From assembly GCF_014203355.1 (NCBI RefSeq), contig NZ_JACHIR010000002.1, positions 248,001-312,000 of the forward strand: 64,000 nucleotides of DNA. The letters are read 5' to 3'. Source of the DNA: Kutzneria kofuensis (GTDB taxonomy: Bacteria; Actinomycetota; Actinomycetes; Mycobacteriales; Pseudonocardiaceae). Shown here piece after piece: positions 45,426 through 54,334 of the stretch. A model generated the notes under the pieces. That model saw nothing but the letters and a program-made list of their open reading frames with translations. It had not been told where the DNA came from and did no database searches. The position numbers and the translations under genes were made by a program. How positions within the stretch are numbered: the first letter of the stretch is position 1; every line of letters begins with the position of its first letter.

Positions 45426-46290
45426 GGGCCTTCTCCGTGATGTCGACCAGTGCCCGCTTGACCAGCACGCCGGTCAGCCGCGCACGGTATTCGGCGCTCG
45501 CGTGGATGTCGCCGGTCGGCTCGGTCTGGGCCCCGGCCGCCGCCCCGGCGGCCTCGGCCAACTCCGGCCCGAGCCGGTGGCCGACGACCAGCGCCTCCGC
45601 TTCGGTCAACCGCTGTGGCGTCGGGGCAACCCCGGCCGCCACCAGCCGGCAGGCCGTCACCACGCCCGCACTGTCCACTTCGCACACCGTGGCGACGCCG
45701 GCCAGCGCGAAATCGCCGCGGCGGGTGGCGAATTCGCGGAACGCGGAGAACTGGTTGGGCCCCGGCCGGTCGAAGCTCACCTCAAGCAGCAGCTCGTCCG
45801 GTTCCAGCGCGGTGGTGAGGTGGAACAGGAAGAAGTCCCGCGCCGGCAGCGTCCGCACCCCACGGGCCGACGCGAGTGTGAACCGGGCGTCGAGTGCGGT
45901 GAGCACGCTCGGCAGCTCGGCGGCCGGATCGGCGTGCGCAAGACTGCCGCAGATCGTGCCGCGATTGCGGATCTGCGGGTGCGCGACGTTGTGCAGGGCC
46001 TCGGTGAGCACCGGCAGCAGCCGTGCGGCGTCGGCGGAGCGTTCCAGCTGCCGCTGCCGGACCAGCGCCGGGATGGTGATCGTCTCAGCGCCGAACGTCG
46101 GCGTGCCCCACTGCTCGCCGAGGCGGTTGATGTCGACGAGGTGCTCGACGCGGGCCAGCCGGAAGTTGAGCATCGGCATCAGGCTCTGCCCGCCGGCCAG
46201 CACCTTCGCCTCGTCGCCGTGCTGGCGCAGCAGGTCCAGGGCCTCGTCGAGCTCACGGGGCGCGTGATAGGTGAAGGGTGCGGGTTTCAT
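45418..46290 (-). CDS. Molybdenum hydroxylase FAD-binding medium subunit
   Basis: A 290-residue FAD subunit of the CoxM/xanthine dehydrogenase type. The FAD-binding motifs are VLAGGQSLMPMLNFRLA and RNRGTICGSLAHADPAAELP, both conserved. The order FAD, iron-sulfur, molybdenum subunits matches cox-type operons. The ATG at 46290 overlaps the stop of the alpha/beta hydrolase gene (ATGA), so the hydroxylase is translationally linked to the hydrolase. Confidence 0.93.
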   Translation of the reverse strand: MKPAPFTYHAPRELDEALDLLRQHGDEAKVLAGGQSLMPMLNFRLARVEHLVDINRLGEQWGTPTFGAETITIPALVRQRQLERSADAARLLPVLTEALHNVAHPQIRNRGTICGSLAHADPAAELPSVLTALDARFTLASARGVRTLPARDFFLFHLTTALEPDELLLEVSFDRPGPNQFSAFREFATRRGDFALAGVATVCEVDSAGVVTACRLVAAGVAPTPQRLTEAEALVVGHRLGPELAEAAGAAAGAQTEPTGDIHASAEYRARLTGVLVKRALVDITEKAHG

Positions 46291-47066
46291 CGGGTCTCCG
46301 TCACGCGACGCAGGTGCTGCCGGACGAGGTCGGCCAGCGCCGGCCGCTCGATGAGCGACATGTGCCGTAGGCCGGGCAGGATCTCCAGCTCGGCGCCAGC
46401 GATGCCGTCGGCGAGGGTGCGGGCCATGGACGGCGGGGTCGCGTAGTCGAGCTGGCCCACCATGACCAGCGTGGGTGCGGTGATCGCCGGCAGCAGCGGC
46501 CGGGAGTCCATGGCCCCCATGGCGATCGATGCCGCCGCGTGGGCCTCGCTGTTGGTTCGCAGGAAGATCTTGGCCACGCGGTCGACGTCCTCCGGGTGGG
46601 TCTCGGCGAACTCCGGCGAGAACCAGCGGTCGACCTGGAACCGCAGCTGGTTCGCCCGCGGCACGGTGACGGCCTTCCGCGCCCGTTCCGCCCACGCGGT
46701 GGCGGCGTCGTCGCCGTACCAGGCGGTGGTGTCGGCCAGCACGAGCGAGCGGACCCGTTCCGGGAAGCGGCCGGCGAAGTCGACGGCGACACTGCCGCCC
46801 ATCGACAGCCCGAGCAGGCTCGCCGACGGCAGGTCCAGGGCGTCGAGCGTGCGGCCGACATCGTCGGCGAGGTCGGAGATGGTGAACGGCTTGCCGTCCC
46901 ATGCGCTGTCGCCGTGTCCGCGCAGGTCGAGGGCGAACACCTGGAACTCGTCGGACAGCGCCTCGGCGAGCGGGGTCCAGAGCTCCCCGGACAGCGCCAA
47001 TGGATGCAGCAACACCAGCGGCTCCCCCACACCGCGGCGGCGGACGGCCAGCGGACCGGCGGTCAT
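46287..47066 (-). CDS. Alpha/beta hydrolase (enol-lactonase / NicD-like)
   Basis: A 259-residue alpha/beta hydrolase with oxyanion motif LLHPLALSGELW, nucleophile S88 in GLSMGG and a C-terminal histidine in LPGLRHMSLIERP. It resembles 3-oxoadipate enol-lactonases and the N-formylmaleamate deformylase NicD; which reaction applies cannot be decided by eye. It overlaps both neighbours by 4 bases, tying it to the hydroxylase and amidohydrolase. It probably opens or trims a ring-cleavage product. Confidence 0.85.
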   Translation of the reverse strand: MTAGPLAVRRRGVGEPLVLLHPLALSGELWTPLAEALSDEFQVFALDLRGHGDSAWDGKPFTISDLADDVGRTLDALDLPSASLLGLSMGGSVAVDFAGRFPERVRSLVLADTTAWYGDDAATAWAERARKAVTVPRANQLRFQVDRWFSPEFAETHPEDVDRVAKIFLRTNSEAHAAASIAMGAMDSRPLLPAITAPTLVMVGQLDYATPPSMARTLADGIAGAELEILPGLRHMSLIERPALADLVRQHLRRVTETR

Positions 47067-48058
47067 GCGGGCCTCCGGAACAGCGTGTCGGCGTTGCCGT
47101 GCAGGACCTTCTCGACGGCGACATCGTCGAGACCGCTGTCACGGACCGTCCGCACCGGCTGCGGATCGCCCAGTGCGAACGGGAAGTCGCTGCCGAGCAG
47201 CACCCGGTCCGCCCCGACGAGCCCGGCCAGGAACGCTATCGACGGGCCGGACAAGCCGACCGTGTCGTAGCGGAAGTCGCCGAGGTACGCGGACGGCCGC
47301 TCACGGTCGAGCGTAACGGCGAAGGCCTCCTTGGTGCGGTAGCCGCCGTCGAGGCGATGGGCCTGGTACGGCAGGAAACCGCCGCCGTGCACCAGAACCA
47401 GCGGCAAGCCGGGGTGTCGGTCGAGCACGCCGGCCAGGATCAGCTTCGTGACCGCGACGGTGTTGTCGATCAACCGCCCGTGCACGTTGCCCATCGTGCC
47501 CAATGACGTCAGGTCCCCGGACGGCCCGCAGGTCGGCGGGTGCAGCACGACCGGGATCCCCTCGCTCGCCGCCACCGTCCACAATGGATCGAACGCGGGT
47601 TCGTGCAAGGCCGGTCCGGACGGCGGGTCGGTGTTCAGCAGCAGCCCGGCGAACTCCGGGCGCTTCCACGCCTCCAGAAGGTCGTCCGCGGCACGGTCGC
47701 CGTCGTCGGTGTCCACCGAGGCCAACGCGACGGTCCCCTGCTCGGCCGCCGACTCGGCCATCGCGTCGTTGACCGTGCGTGCCCAGTCGCGGCCGGCCGC
47801 CGGCGTGGCCAGAACGTCCAGCCACGGCGAGAGGATCTGGCGGGTCACGCCGGTGTCGCTCAACCAGGCGGCACGCGGCCCGGCCTCGGTCATCCGCGCG
47901 CCGATCGGACGGGTGTCGCCGGCGCCGGGCACCGCGACCACCCAGCCGGAATCCGTGCGACGGGCCGAGAATCCCGCGGATGCGGTCTTCTCGAGTGCGA
48001 TCAGCAGCGAACGCGGCACGATGTGGGCATGCGTGTCGAGGACTTCCGTCCGACTCAC
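47063..48058 (-). CDS. ACMSD-like amidohydrolase (amidohydrolase_2, probable decarboxylase or hydrolase)
   Basis: A 331-residue metal-dependent TIM-barrel protein of the amidohydrolase_2 family. The metal-binding pair is H10 and H12 in LDTHAHIVP; further ligands are in IPVVLHPPTCGP, LVLVHGGGFLPYQAHRLD and LLGSDFPFALGDP. The family includes aminocarboxymuconate semialdehyde decarboxylase and non-oxidative aromatic decarboxylases such as 3,6-dihydroxypicolinate decarboxylase. The start is uncertain: the GTG at 48058 abuts GGAGG with no spacer, and no better start exists within the open frame. It heads the seven-gene leftward operon and is divergent from ubiX. Confidence 0.82.
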   Translation of the reverse strand: MSRTEVLDTHAHIVPRSLLIALEKTASAGFSARRTDSGWVVAVPGAGDTRPIGARMTEAGPRAAWLSDTGVTRQILSPWLDVLATPAAGRDWARTVNDAMAESAAEQGTVALASVDTDDGDRAADDLLEAWKRPEFAGLLLNTDPPSGPALHEPAFDPLWTVAASEGIPVVLHPPTCGPSGDLTSLGTMGNVHGRLIDNTVAVTKLILAGVLDRHPGLPLVLVHGGGFLPYQAHRLDGGYRTKEAFAVTLDRERPSAYLGDFRYDTVGLSGPSIAFLAGLVGADRVLLGSDFPFALGDPQPVRTVRDSGLDDVAVEKVLHGNADTLFRRPA

Positions 48059-48224
48059 CTCCGCCGGTCGATTCGGTTGCCCCGACGCTAAGTTGACGCG
48101 GCCCGGCGGACCAGCGCGCTTTCCTGGCAGCACCGGTAAGGACTTCTAACAGCGCCAACCCTCGCGCCCGGCGCGGGTTCGTGCTGCGATGTCCGGACGA
48201 GTCCACACGGGAAAGGCGGCCGCC

Positions 48225-48836
48225 GTGACGGAGATCCGGAACGTGGTGGTGGCGATCACCGGCGCCAGCGGAGCGTGTCTGGGCGTGCGCATCCTGCAAC
48301 TTCTGCGCGAGCGCCCCGAGTTTCGCACGCACCTCGTGCTGTCCAAGGCCGGCATCCTCACACTGCGCCACGAATGCGACCTCACGGTGGCCGATGTCCG
48401 CATGCTCGCCGATGTCACGTACCGGCCCGGGGAGATCGGCGCGGCGATCGCGTCCGGCTCGTTCCCGGTCGCGGCGATGCTGGTCGCGCCCTGCTCGGTC
48501 AAGACGCTGTCGGCCATCGCCACCGGCTACACCGACGACCTGGTCAGCCGCGCCGCCGACGTCTGCCTCAAGGAAGGCCGACCGCTGCTGCTGATGGTGC
48601 GCGAGACGCCGCTGCACCTCGGGCACCTGCGGTCGATGGTCGCCGTGACGGAGGCCGGTGCGATCGTCGCCCCGCCGGTGCCCGCGTTCTACCGCCGCCC
48701 GCACACGGTCGACGACCTCGTCGACTACACGGCTCGCCGCGCGCTGGCGCGGGTGGGATTATCGGAGTTCGCGCCGGAGCCGTGGGACGGCGAGCTGAAC
48801 CAGGCCGAGCCCGCGGACCTGGTGGCCGGGCGGTAG
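48225..48836 (+). CDS. ubiX: UbiX-type flavin prenyltransferase
   Basis: A 203-residue UbiX/Pad1-family protein that makes prenylated FMN from FMN and dimethylallyl phosphate, the cofactor of UbiD decarboxylases. Motifs are VVVAITGASGACLGVRILQL, CSVKTLSAIATGY, VRETPLHLGHLRSM and PPVPAFY. The GTG at 48225 follows GGGAAAGG; the ATG at 48189 is the alternative. It is separated from its presumed client UbiD (51238-52668) by two regulator genes. It is the first gene of the rightward group ubiX, lysR, gntR. Confidence 0.92.
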   Translation: MTEIRNVVVAITGASGACLGVRILQLLRERPEFRTHLVLSKAGILTLRHECDLTVADVRMLADVTYRPGEIGAAIASGSFPVAAMLVAPCSVKTLSAIATGYTDDLVSRAADVCLKEGRPLLLMVRETPLHLGHLRSMVAVTEAGAIVAPPVPAFYRRPHTVDDLVDYTARRALARVGLSEFAPEPWDGELNQAEPADLVAGR

Positions 48837-48905
48837 GGCGAGGACCGGGGCGATTGCGGAAGGGCTGAGCCAACGGCGGGTCGGAGCGGGGCGGAAGGGG
48901 CCGGG

Positions 48906-49823
48906 GTGCTGGAGGCGCGGCGGCTGCGGATCTTCTCGGCGGTGGCCGAGCACGGCTCGTTCACCGCGGCCGCCGAGGCGCTGTTCATGACGCATTCCGC
49001 CGTCTCCCAGCAGATGGCGCTGCTGGAACGCCAGCTGGGCGTGCCGCTGATGATCCGCGGCCCCCGCGGCATCGAGCTCACGGAGGCGGGCAGGCTCCTG
49101 GCCGAGCGCAGCACCGGGCTGCTCGGGACGATCGCCACCATCGAGCAGGAGATGCTGGACCTCAAGGCGCAGCAGTCGTCGGTGCGCCTCGGCGCGTTCC
49201 CGACAGCCGGCGCCGACCTCATCCCCCGGGTCGTCCGCGAGTACCAGCGCCGCTACCCGGACACGAAGATCGTGCTGCGGTCGGCGCACGCCTCCGACAT
49301 GACGGCCGCGCTGCGCGACGGGTCGATCCACCTCGGCCTGGTCTGGGACTACGACTTCGATCCGCGCACGGTGCCCGCCGACGTCGAGTGGGTGCACCTG
49401 GCCGACGACCCGCTGTGCGTGCTGGTGCCGCTGGACCACCCCGTCGCCGGGGAGTCCGAGGTGGAGCTGCGGGAGCTGGCCGGCGAGACGTGGGTGGTCC
49501 GCAGTCACCAGCCGCCCTACGACGAGGCGTTCACGACGCTGTGCCGGCTGGCCGGGTTCGAGCCGCGGATCGGCTTCGTCACCGAGGACTACCTGTCGGT
49601 GCAGGGCCTGGTCGCGGCCGGGATCGGCATCGGAACGACCCCGCGGCTGGCGCTCATCGCGCAGCGGCCGGACGTGGTCGCCGTGCCGATCGCCGGCGCC
49701 ACGCCCCGGCGGCGCATCGCGGCCGTGCGGTTGCTGGACGCGCGTCATCCCCCAGCCGCGACTCAGATGCTGGAAGTATTGCGGTCGGTAACGGCGGCCA
49801 CCGACCCTCAGGAGAACTCTTGA
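48906..49823 (+). CDS. LysR-family transcriptional regulator
   Basis: A 305-residue LysR protein. The N-terminal winged helix reads RRLRIFSAVAEHGSFTAAAE then AVSQQMALLERQLGVPLMI; the effector domain starts near residue 92 (SVRLGAFPTAGADLIPRVV). It is the natural activator candidate for the divergent amidohydrolase-molybdenum hydroxylase operon and ubiX, with an aromatic metabolite as coinducer. It starts with GTG at 48906 and its stop overlaps the TTG of the following gntR. Confidence 0.93.
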   Translation: MLEARRLRIFSAVAEHGSFTAAAEALFMTHSAVSQQMALLERQLGVPLMIRGPRGIELTEAGRLLAERSTGLLGTIATIEQEMLDLKAQQSSVRLGAFPTAGADLIPRVVREYQRRYPDTKIVLRSAHASDMTAALRDGSIHLGLVWDYDFDPRTVPADVEWVHLADDPLCVLVPLDHPVAGESEVELRELAGETWVVRSHQPPYDEAFTTLCRLAGFEPRIGFVTEDYLSVQGLVAAGIGIGTTPRLALIAQRPDVVAVPIAGATPRRRIAAVRLLDARHPPAATQMLEVLRSVTAATDPQENS

Positions 49824-50542
49824 CCGTGCCGGAGAACGGCGACCGGCCCGGCAGCGACGTGCTGCGCCAGATGCTGCGCGACGGGCGCACCGACGTCTCG
49901 CTCGTGGACCGGATCGTGGAGGACCTGGCCCGGCAGATCATCGACGGCACGCTGCCGCCGGGCGCCGACGTCAACTCGGTCGAGCTGGCGAAGCGCTACG
50001 GCAGCAGCCGCACGCCGGTGCGGGAGGCACTGCTGACGCTGGAGCGCGAGGGCCTCGTCGACGTCCCGGCCCGCCGCCGGCCGCGGGTCGCGCCGGTCAC
50101 GCTCACCCAGGCGCGGGAGCTCTACGAGATCCGGGCGAGCCTGCACACGCTGGTCAGCGAGCTGATCGTCAGCAACGCTGACGACCAGGACCTCGAGGTG
50201 CTGCACGTCTGGCAGGGCCACCTGCGCGACGATGCGGCGCGCGGCGACGTCGACGCGTACTTCTGGCACAACGTCACGTTCCGCCAGGCCGAGGCGGAGG
50301 TGTCGGGGAACCGGCAGCTGACCCGGCTGCTCAGCTCGCTCGGGCTGCGGACGCTGCAGCTGCGGCACGTCAGCCTGTCGCTGCCGGGGCGGCTGGACCG
50401 CTCCGTGGAGGATCACGAGCGGCTGCTCGCCGCCTACGCCGACCGGGACGCGACGCTGGCCGCCGCCCTGACCCGCTCGATCATCATGAGGGGCCTGCAG
50501 GCCATCGAGGCGTCCGGATGGTCCGGTCTGGACTCAGACTAG
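49820..50542 (+). CDS. GntR-family regulator (FadR-type), copy 1
   Basis: A 240-residue GntR regulator. The winged helix covers about 30-95 (VDRIVEDLARQIIDGTLPPG, SRTPVREALLTLEREGLV) and the helical FCD effector domain follows (REL-YEIRASLHTLVSELI, DVDAYFWHNVTFRQAEAEVS). The TTG at 49820 gives a 4-base overlap with lysR and lies 5 bases from GGAG; the GTG at 49826 is possible. The protein is clearly paralogous to the convergent GntR gene whose end it overlaps by 9 bases. It probably senses a pathway carboxylate. Confidence 0.92.
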   Translation: MTVPENGDRPGSDVLRQMLRDGRTDVSLVDRIVEDLARQIIDGTLPPGADVNSVELAKRYGSSRTPVREALLTLEREGLVDVPARRRPRVAPVTLTQARELYEIRASLHTLVSELIVSNADDQDLEVLHVWQGHLRDDAARGDVDAYFWHNVTFRQAEAEVSGNRQLTRLLSSLGLRTLQLRHVSLSLPGRLDRSVEDHERLLAAYADRDATLAAALTRSIIMRGLQAIEASGWSGLDSD

Positions 50543-51238
50543 GCCGGACCGCTCGATCGCCCGGTACCCCCGCATCACCAGCGACCGGCTCACCGCCGCC
50601 GCCAGGTCGGCGTCGCGGTCGGCGTAGGCGTTGACCAGGCGCTCGTGGTCGGCGACCGAGTGCAGCAGCCGGCCGGGCAGCGACAGGCTCAGGTGCCGGA
50701 ACCGGTGCATCTGCAGCCCCAGCGAGCCGAGCCGGCGCTGCAGCTCGCCGTTGCGGGCCAGGCTCGACTCGGCGTTGCGGAAGCCGACGTTGTGCCAGAA
50801 GTACGCGTCGACGTCGCCCGCCTCCGCGTCCGCCGCCAGCAGGCCCTGCCACGCCCGCAGGCCGTCGATCTCCTCGTCGGTCGCGCGGGCCACCAGCAGC
50901 TCGCTGACCAGCGCGTACAGGCTGGCGCGGATCTCGTAGACCTCCCGCACCTGGGCCATGTGCACCGGGGACACGTACGGCCGGCGGCGCGGCGGGATGA
51001 TCACCAGCGACTCCCGTTCGAGCAGCAGCAGCGCCTCCCGCACCGGGGTCCGGCTGGTGCTGAACCGCCGGGCCAGCTCGGCCGAGTTGACCTCGTGGCC
51101 CGGCGGCAGCCGCCCCTCGACGATGCCGACCGCGATCTCCTGGAAGATCGTGAACGCCAGCGAGGAGCCGCCCTCCACCCCGCCCAGCGCCGTGAACAGC
51201 AGCTCCCGCCGGAGATCCGGGACGCCGGTGGCGGTCAC
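50534..51238 (-). CDS. GntR-family regulator (FadR-type), copy 2
   Basis: A 234-residue paralogue of copy 1, sharing blocks such as SRTPVREALL, REV-YEIRASLYALVSELL, GDVDAYFWHNVGFR and LSLSLPGRL-HSV-DHERL in the same order. Winged helix about 30-90, FCD domain after. The GTG at 51238 overlaps the UbiD stop (TAGTG), so it is translated with the decarboxylase and closes the leftward transporter operon. The two GntR genes converge and overlap at their 3' ends by 9 bases. Confidence 0.92.
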   Translation of the reverse strand: MTATGVPDLRRELLFTALGGVEGGSSLAFTIFQEIAVGIVEGRLPPGHEVNSAELARRFSTSRTPVREALLLLERESLVIIPPRRRPYVSPVHMAQVREVYEIRASLYALVSELLVARATDEEIDGLRAWQGLLAADAEAGDVDAYFWHNVGFRNAESSLARNGELQRRLGSLGLQMHRFRHLSLSLPGRLLHSVADHERLVNAYADRDADLAAAVSRSLVMRGYRAIERSGLV

Positions 51239-52668
51239 TAGCCGAGCACCTCGGGCCAACGCCGGCTCACCGACGCGACCAGCTCCGGGCTGGACTCCGC
51301 GACAGCCGGGAAGTCGCCCAGCCGCTCGTACGGGCGGCAGGCGTCGATGATCGCCCGGCTGTTGAACGCGATCTCGCCGGGCAGCGTCAGCGGGTCGACG
51401 CGGCTGCCCCACGTCCGCTTCATCACCTCGATGTCGAGCGACGGATCGGTCCGCCCGCACATCGCCCACATCACCTCGCCGAGGTCACGCGGGTTGACGT
51501 CGTGATCCACGACGACCGTGAACCGGTTCATGTAGGCCGCGCTCGGCAGCTGCGCCGTGAGGTACGCGGCCTGCCGGGCGTGCCCGGGGTAGCGCTGCTC
51601 GATCGCCACGATCAGCAGCGACCGCCCGCCGCCGGCCTCGTGCGCCCAGACGCCCCGCAGGCCGGGCAATCCGGTCTTGCGCAGCGAGTCCGTGATGATC
51701 GCCGACTTCATCACCGTGCGCATGTACGAGTAGTCGTGCGGCGGCTTGCCCGGCGGGGCGCCGAGCAGGATCGGGTTGTCGCGGTAGTACACCTTCTCGA
51801 CGTCGATCGTGAGGATCGGGTCGCGGGAGCCGGAGTAGTAGCCGGTCCACTCGCCGAACGGGCCCTCGGGGCGCTTGTCGTCCGGCCGCACCCAGCCCTC
51901 GATCGCGATCTCGGCGTCGTGCGGCAGCGGCAGCCCGGTCGCGAGGCCGGCCACCGTCCGCACCGGGGCGCCGAACATCGCGCCGACGTAGTCGTACTCC
52001 GAGACGTCGCCGGGCACCTCGACGCCGGCCGCCACCAGGTACGCGGGGTGGTGCCCGAGCGACGCGGCGATCGGCGCCCGGCCCTCGGCCTCGAACCAGC
52101 GGCGCAGGTGCTGGGCCCCGTGCTTGCCGGCTTCGATGTTGACGCTGGCCGACCGGCCTTCGTCCTGCACCTGCATCCGGTACGCGCCCAGGTTGATCCG
52201 CCCGGTGTCGTAGTCGCGGGTGACCACCGCGCAGCCGGTGCCGATGTAGCGGCCGCCGTCGCCCTCGTGCCAACGCGGCACCGGGAACTTCAGCAGATCG
52301 ACCTCGTCATCCACATTGGACAGCAGTGGCCCGTCCTCCACGGTGACGGCCTTGTGGTCACCGGCCCGCTCGATCCACTCCCCCGGCTTGACCGCCAGCG
52401 CCTCGACCAGGTCCTCGTCGGTGTTGTCCCAGCCCAGCCCGAGCACGGAGCCGAGCAGCCGCGGGTTGCTGACCGAGCCGGACAGCACCCGCAGGCCCGG
52501 CGCGTAGTCCTTGATGCCGTCGAACATCAGCGCCTTGGGCTGGCCGCGCCGGTAGTTGACCTGGGAGAGCGCGCCGATCTCCAGCTCCCAGTGGGCGCCT
52601 TCGACCGTCTGCAGCTCCCCGGCGGCCTCGGCTTCGGCCAGCCACGTGCGCAGGTCCGGGTCGCTCAT
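51238..52668 (-). CDS. UbiD-family prenyl-FMN-dependent decarboxylase
   Basis: A 476-residue reversible decarboxylase of the UbiD family, using the prenylated FMN made by UbiX. Cofactor and catalytic motifs are INLGAYRMQVQDEGRSASVN and IAIEGWVRPDDKRPEGPFGE (the Arg-Glu-Glu set), with WTGYYSGSRDPILTI after them. Family substrates are aromatic, heteroaromatic or unsaturated carboxylates; the substrate here is unknown. It follows the isochorismatase gene with a 4-base overlap (52665-52668). Length and motifs are complete. Confidence 0.93.
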   Translation of the reverse strand: MSDPDLRTWLAEAEAAGELQTVEGAHWELEIGALSQVNYRRGQPKALMFDGIKDYAPGLRVLSGSVSNPRLLGSVLGLGWDNTDEDLVEALAVKPGEWIERAGDHKAVTVEDGPLLSNVDDEVDLLKFPVPRWHEGDGGRYIGTGCAVVTRDYDTGRINLGAYRMQVQDEGRSASVNIEAGKHGAQHLRRWFEAEGRAPIAASLGHHPAYLVAAGVEVPGDVSEYDYVGAMFGAPVRTVAGLATGLPLPHDAEIAIEGWVRPDDKRPEGPFGEWTGYYSGSRDPILTIDVEKVYYRDNPILLGAPPGKPPHDYSYMRTVMKSAIITDSLRKTGLPGLRGVWAHEAGGGRSLLIVAIEQRYPGHARQAAYLTAQLPSAAYMNRFTVVVDHDVNPRDLGEVMWAMCGRTDPSLDIEVMKRTWGSRVDPLTLPGEIAFNSRAIIDACRPYERLGDFPAVAESSPELVASVSRRWPEVLG

Positions 52669-53378
52669 GCCACTGTCCTTCGCGAGGTCTGGCGGAAATG
52701 GTCGATCGCCGCGTCGGCGGTGATCACGTCCGCGTACTTCTGGTCGAGGTCGAACAGGCTGAGCCAGTGCGACGCCTCGAACCGGTCGAAACAGCAGTCG
52801 CCGACGACACCGATCCGGTAGCCCCGACTGCACGCGTCGACCACGGTCGAACGCACGCAGCCGCTGGTGGCCTCGCCGACCACGAGCAGCGTGTCGTGGC
52901 CGCCCATCCTCAGGACGGTGTCGAGCGGGGTGCCGTGGAAGCAGCTGGGCCCGATCTTCGCCAGCACGATGTCGTCCGGCCCGGGCTCCACTTCGGACAC
53001 GATGGCGTTCGGGTCCACCGTGGAGGCGCGCGGGGCGAGCGCCGGCTTGGGTTTCCGGTTCCAGCGGCCGTACCGCGCCGGAGTCTGGTGGAAGTAGATC
53101 ACCGGCGCACCCGCGTCGCGGGCCGCCGCGAGCAGCGGCGCGGTCCGGTCGACGGCGGCCCAGCCGTCCGCGCCGCAGGCGCTGGGCCAGTCCGGGACCG
53201 CATCGAGGATGTCCCGGCGCGGCAGGCCCAGCGCCGCGTAGTACAGGTCGACGACGATCACGGCCGGGGCGACCCCGAGACCGAACGGGCGTTGCTTGGC
53301 CCACGACGTCGCCGCCAGCACCGCGCGGTCGCGTTCGGTCAGGTACTTCGACCACTCCGCGGCGAACGGACCGGTCAT
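52665..53378 (-). CDS. Isochorismatase-fold amidohydrolase (N-carbamoylsarcosine amidase / maleamate amidase-like)
   Basis: A 237-residue cysteine hydrolase with the complete triad D44 (VIVVDLYY), K141 (VLAKIGPSCFHGT) and C174 (EATSGCVRST). The SCFHGT and TSGCVRST strings align by eye with N-carbamoylsarcosine amidases and the maleamate amidohydrolase NicF rather than true isochorismatases. It would remove ammonia from an amide, implying a nitrogen-containing pathway intermediate. It sits between the ABC transporter genes and ubiD, overlapping both by 4 bases. Confidence 0.88.
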   Translation of the reverse strand: MTGPFAAEWSKYLTERDRAVLAATSWAKQRPFGLGVAPAVIVVDLYYAALGLPRRDILDAVPDWPSACGADGWAAVDRTAPLLAAARDAGAPVIYFHQTPARYGRWNRKPKPALAPRASTVDPNAIVSEVEPGPDDIVLAKIGPSCFHGTPLDTVLRMGGHDTLLVVGEATSGCVRSTVVDACSRGYRIGVVGDCCFDRFEASHWLSLFDLDQKYADVITADAAIDHFRQTSRRTVA

Positions 53379-54334
53379 GACGCGGTCAGACTGTTGTCGA
53401 TGTACTTCGAGACGTCCGGCGGCGGTGTCGTCCTGGCGTTGGCCGCGGCCTCGTCGAAGGCCTGCTTGATCACCTTCTCGTCGACGGCCGGCGTCTTCGC
53501 CCAGACGTCGAGGAAGAAGTCGTAGGCGTACGAGGCGAGATCGGTGCTCTGCACGCCGCTGTACTTCTGGATGCTCTTCACGGTCTCGTTCTTGTGGCCA
53601 CGGATGTACTGCAGCGCCTCGGCTTCCGCCGCGACGAACCGCTTCACGACCTCGCGGTTGCTCTGCAGGTACCGGGACTGCACGGTGTACGCGCCGAGCG
53701 GGAACGGCAGGTTCGACAGCGCCGCCAGCCGGTGCGCGCCCTTCTCCCGGCTCTCCGTGCCGTTGGGCGGCTGGGTGAGGATCGCCGACACCGCGCCGCT
53801 GACCAGCGCCGCCACCTCGGCCGGGACGCCCTTGACGAACACCGCCGTGACATCGGCACGCTGGAGGCCGTTGGCCTGCAGCAGCGCGGTCAGGCCGAAG
53901 TCGCTCTCCGAGCCCGGTGAGGTGATGGCGACCTTCTTGCCCCTCAGCCCGGCCACGTCCTTGACGTCGGGACTGGCCCACATCTCCAGGTTGTAGTGCG
54001 GCTCGGACATCGCCACGTACTTCAGGTCCGCACCCTTCATGATCGCCGCCGCGGTGTCGGCCGCGACGCCGACGCCGATCTGCACGCTGTTGCTGGCCAG
54101 CCCGGCGACCAGCTGCGAGCTGTCGTTGAGCCGGGTCAGCTTCACGTTCAGGCCGTGCTTGGCGAAGATGCCGTAGTCCTGCGCGGTGTAGAGGTCGGAG
54201 TAGCCCGCGCCGAGCGCGGTGTAGCCGATGGTGACCGGCAGCGCGCCGTTGGCGTCGGCGGCAACCGTGCCGCCCGCGCAGCCGGTGAGGCCGACCAACA
54301 ACCCGGCGGCGACCAGTGTGATCCGGGTTCTCAT
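53375..54334 (-). CDS. ABC transporter substrate-binding lipoprotein (NMT1/SsuA-like)
   Basis: A 319-residue periplasmic-type binding protein with a lipobox ending at C19 (LTGC). Family marks include VTIGYTALGAGYSDLYTAQD, NSVQIGVGVAADTAAAIMKG, DVKDVAGLRGKKVAITSPGS and FVKGVPAEVAALVSGAVSA. Relatives bind sulfonates, thiamine precursors, phthalates or other aromatics. It is cotranscribed with permease and ATPase upstream and degradative enzymes downstream, so it very probably binds the pathway substrate. Confidence 0.92.
   Translation of the reverse strand: MRTRITLVAAGLLVGLTGCAGGTVAADANGALPVTIGYTALGAGYSDLYTAQDYGIFAKHGLNVKLTRLNDSSQLVAGLASNSVQIGVGVAADTAAAIMKGADLKYVAMSEPHYNLEMWASPDVKDVAGLRGKKVAITSPGSESDFGLTALLQANGLQRADVTAVFVKGVPAEVAALVSGAVSAILTQPPNGTESREKGAHRLAALSNLPFPLGAYTVQSRYLQSNREVVKRFVAAEAEALQYIRGHKNETVKSIQKYSGVQSTDLASYAYDFFLDVWAKTPAVDEKVIKQAFDEAAANARTTPPPDVSKYIDNSLTAS

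Noticed and set aside
42575-46290. Aerobic carbon monoxide dehydrogenase (coxMSL)
   Set aside because: The active-site loop lacks the AYRCSFR cysteine, so I describe only a molybdenum hydroxylase of unknown substrate.
52665-53378. Isochorismatase in siderophore synthesis
   Set aside because: Residues around K141 and C174 resemble carbamoylsarcosine/maleamate amidases, and no siderophore genes adjoin.
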